From the NCBI GenBank assembly GCA_026874595.1, contig CM049310.1, positions 23,290,058-23,354,057 of the forward strand: a stretch of DNA of 64,000 bases. Direction: 5' to 3'. The translations under genes were made by a program, and so were the position numbers. Numbering within the stretch: position 1 is the stretch's first letter; each line of letters opens with the position of its first letter. Below, in pieces: positions 61,144-64,000 of this stretch. A model generated the notes under the pieces. The model was not told the origin of the DNA and made no database searches. It worked only from the letters and a program-made list of their open reading frames with translations. The DNA comes from Sipunculus nudus. Its lineage: Eukaryota; Annelida; Sipuncula; Golfingiida; Sipunculidae.

Positions 61144-62246
61144 ACTAGGGACCCATAGGTCTTGACGCTCAGCTGAATTTGTCTACAAGGATATTTTTAA
61201 AGAAATTTTTTCAGAACGACAGTCCTTTGACCTTAACCAATGACCTTGTGACCAAAAAATCTTAGAACGTATTATCCTTGAACTTGCAGCATTTAGATTA
61301 TTGTAACAATCTTTATAAAAAGTGACCTTGACCTCTGACTAGGTAACCTCAAAATCTGCAGATTTCCTCTATTTGGGAAAGTAAGCCATGTGTGAAAGAT
61401 GGAAAGTTTGGGATGAAAAGTTTGATTTACAGTGCATCTACAATCTTTTTACAGATGTGGCTCCTCTGACCTTCAACTTTGATCTCTGGACCCTGAAAAT
61501 CAAAATAAATTTACTTAAGTGGTGGGTCATTATTAAATGAAGTTGGAAGCCAATCTGTCAATCCAAAGCAGAATTATCATCCATAAACTCATTTGTGAAT
61601 GAATTGGTCATGTGACCTTGACCTTTGACCCTAAAATCAAACAGAATCTTCCCCTATTGGCAGGTTAGCAATATCTTGAAGATGGAAGGTTTGTGATGAA
61701 AAGTTTGGCTTCAAATGCATTTGCATTCCTATTAAAGAAATGGGTCCTGTGACCTTGACCTTTGACCACTGGACCCCAAAATCGACACGGTTCTTACTTG
61801 TCAAACTAAAATGTAGTTATCATTTTATAGTTGTCATTTTATAGTTAAAAAATAGAAAAATATTTGTTAAATAACAAAAAATACAGGTGGTGCCACCACT
61901 TTCCAGGAACTGACAAAACTAGACATGGTCAATATTCAAGGCAAGGTTTATAACAGTCCATACATTAATTATCAAGATATTGGAGGTTTTGTATCAAATT
62001 TTTATTATTCTGGGGGGTACTTTCAAGACCTATAGCTCAGAGGATATAGGTCGCAGTGATCTAATTAAAGGTTTCCAAGGAGATTTTTTATAGACCTCCC
62101 AGGATGTTTACTTAGAAGTTTCTAGGACCAGCAGTTAACATTTGTGCCCTGCTTACGGACGGCAGGACAGCCAGATGCCCAGAGGGACGACGGACGAAGC
62201 ACCATTCCTGTACCTTAGTTGACTTACAGTCAGCTGGGCTAAAAAT
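61144..62246 (+). mobile_element. Family A/B hybrid copy 8
   Basis: The 5' end is ACTAGGGACCCATAGG with GACGCTCAGCTGA (family A), and the 3' end is GTCAGCTGGGCTAAAAA. The interior uses family B-like cores ('tgaccttgacctttgacc' at 61613 and 61750), followed by the 'gtatcaaatttttatta' module shared with 9490-9720 and an acggcaggac / gacgacgg tract. It shows that termini and cores are exchanged between families. Confidence 0.68.
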
Positions 62247-64000
62247 GTTATAAATAATAACAGATGCCTATTTAAACAAAATCAGAATACAGATTATTTT
62301 ATTCATGGATTTAATTAACACATCAAGTTGGATATTGACACCAATTATTTATGTTGCCTGTACAGCTCTGCTGATATACCCACCGAGCTCAGCCTGCTAC
62401 TAGTGTTTGGAAGAAATGTGTTTTAGATATCATAATAACTATTTCTAATTATTTAAATTTTATGGTTTATCGCAATATCATTAATAATATAGGCTATAAT
62501 GAGCCATCATTAATAACAGTCACCTTCACAGTCTTGACTTTAGACAAGGGGTTCACTATTAATATCATTTATACCAACTGTGTCAGTATCACAGGACCAC
62601 TCATTAAGTTATGTCAGTTGCATGAAGGCGCTGCAGGTGTGCAAGCTTGAGGGGCGAGAACTCCTGCCCCCATCATCAAATCACACTTGTCAGAACTTTC
62701 CACCAGGTTTCCTTTTACAACATAAAAGCCAGAGAATCACAGACAGTTTTTGGAGAATCTGTCTTAACCATCATTTCTAAATATTCAAACCTATATTCTA
62801 AAATATGACCAATAAACCAATGACAAATCCATAGCAGTTCAACGGAAATGTAAAATTTCTAAACTAGAAAGCATTCACAATAGCCCCTCCTTCCCACAAA
62901 CCTTAAGCCAATATATCTTGTTCATGTTACATAGGTGACACAACAAACATTTTTTAATTGATAAAGCTATCACAGATTAACAGGTACAAAACTGTTCAAT
63001 AATATTACAAATGCATAATTACAACTGCATTTAAATAAAGCCTATATTCCATGAATGCCTTATTCAACAAATAAAGCTGTCAGTGAGCAACTGGTCTGTA
63101 AAATTCAAGGAATTCAACTAACTTTTATTAAGGCACTGGTATTTTTTTATGAATGTTTACCCTAAGCTGGCTGGAAATTATGAAATTTTGTAATAGGACT
63201 GCATTTTTTCCAAACTTTATATTGTAACAAGAATACCTTTCTACATGAAACACACTACTGGTTTCACTATTCAATACAAAATGTATTGTAGCTGAGCAGA
63301 ACATGCATGGTGTCTGTTTTATGTCAGTCTCAAACATGTCATCAAAACTCCATAAAAATGAATGACTGGAGAAAAGGGTTAGTTAAAGTTCTGAATATTG
63401 GTTTGCCCAATTTCTTTTAATGTAACATCATGATAGCTAGAAAAACATATCTCCATGATATTTAAAAAATATTTAAGTCCTATATTATGTATCAAAGTCA
63501 ATACAAGATATTTTATTGTGAGTTGAAAATGTGCCACAACTGTTTGTTCAGCCGAGAGGAAAAAATCAATTGGTGTATTACACTGAAAGAATAATAGTTG
63601 CCGCCACCAGTCACTGATAACACCATACTAACTAAAAATGGCAACTGATGAGAATATACATGATAAATTTTAGTATAATTTCTTAGAAATATGATCACTG
63701 TATGGACATGCATGTGTTCATAAGAAGATGACCATGAAATCTCACAACACATTTAAAGAACTGGTTGTGTTGATTTTCTTCAAATGCTGAAAGGTTATAG
63801 TGAAATGTATTGGAAAGAGGCACACTGTTATAATTTTATGATTCAATGCACCATGTTTGTTCAGCGATCTCATACACTGATAAGGGCAACCTTCCAGGTG
63901 CTAAAATCAGGGGTTTTGTTGCTTATATGTTAATAAATTAATAAGCCAATTTGTTTCCATGGAGATCACCTAAAAACATTTAAAGATGAAAGTTAGACTT
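62247..64000. other. Intron, no feature seen
   Basis: AT-rich sequence upstream of the first visible DGKQ exon on the minus strand. I searched it for the missing first half of C1 domain 1 (an H-x12-C-x2-C segment with splice sites) and did not find it. ORFs of 62-79 codons here resemble no family. A short ggtggcgccacc relative ('gttgccgccaccagtcac') lies at 63598. Confidence 0.5.

Noticed and set aside
62580-62780. Plus-strand ORF containing two Cys and a Gly/Pro-rich stretch, considered as the missing first half of C1-1
   Set aside because: Wrong strand for DGKQ, and the H-x12-C-x2-C spacing is absent.

Overview
This window is eukaryotic, AT-rich and almost entirely intron. It most likely comes from a mollusc, and a bivalve fits best. 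The reasons are one well-conserved animal gene split by 6-25 kb introns, and many interspersed repeats made of tandem cores, an ACGG/ACAG tetranucleotide tract and a fixed 3' end. That layout is the one known from the bivalve 'pearl' / Helentron-associated elements. I see no prokaryotic gene organisation, no rRNA or tRNA gene and no CRISPR array. Species cannot be named from sequence alone.

The only host gene I can support is on the minus strand: a diacylglycerol kinase of the theta type (DGKQ; dgk-1 in nematodes). Five exons are readable in transcription order: 51514-51435, 26707-26605, 20394-20306, 12212-12081 and 1887-1734. All have AG/GT junctions and their phases agree throughout. Together they give 558 coding bases (186 codons) covering the second half of C1 domain 1, all of C1 domain 2, all of C1 domain 3 and the conserved stretch after it. 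The 5' end (before 51514 on the minus strand) and the 3' end with the catalytic domain lie outside the window. A 29-base in-phase candidate sixth exon at 1410-1382 is tentative.

The rest is layered transposable elements. Region by region: 3.7-9.7 kb, an old repeat split by a 4.9 kb inverted-repeat transposon that itself holds two smaller elements. 9.75-19.85 kb, three copies of a hairpin-ended family (A); one is inserted in another, and at their junction sits a 3.7 kb foldback element with an 8-bp target duplication and a 117-bp satellite organised in 427-bp higher-order units. 21-26 kb, tandem-core repeats and a three-deep nest of family B. 29-31 kb, family D. 34.8-37 kb, a roughly 60-bp minisatellite. 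37.9-41.5 kb, family B split by a pogo/Tigger-like element. 42.8-45 kb, family A again. 47.3-49.6 kb, families C and F. 50.8-51.3 kb, a TTAA-flanked MITE. 51.8-62.2 kb, families B, D and A, including a further Russian-doll nest.

The most interesting pattern is that families A, B, C and E (and probably D) are unrelated in sequence but follow one plan: a start near ACTAGA or ACAAGG, a subterminal motif, tandem cores, a tetranucleotide tract, and a terminal hairpin whose outer arm is the reverse complement of the 5' subterminal motif. Every copy I could orient, nested ones included, points the same way, antisense to the gene. I see no intact transposase, reverse transcriptase or Rep/helicase ORF, so everything here looks non-autonomous. 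All boundaries and similarities were read by eye, without alignment or database search.
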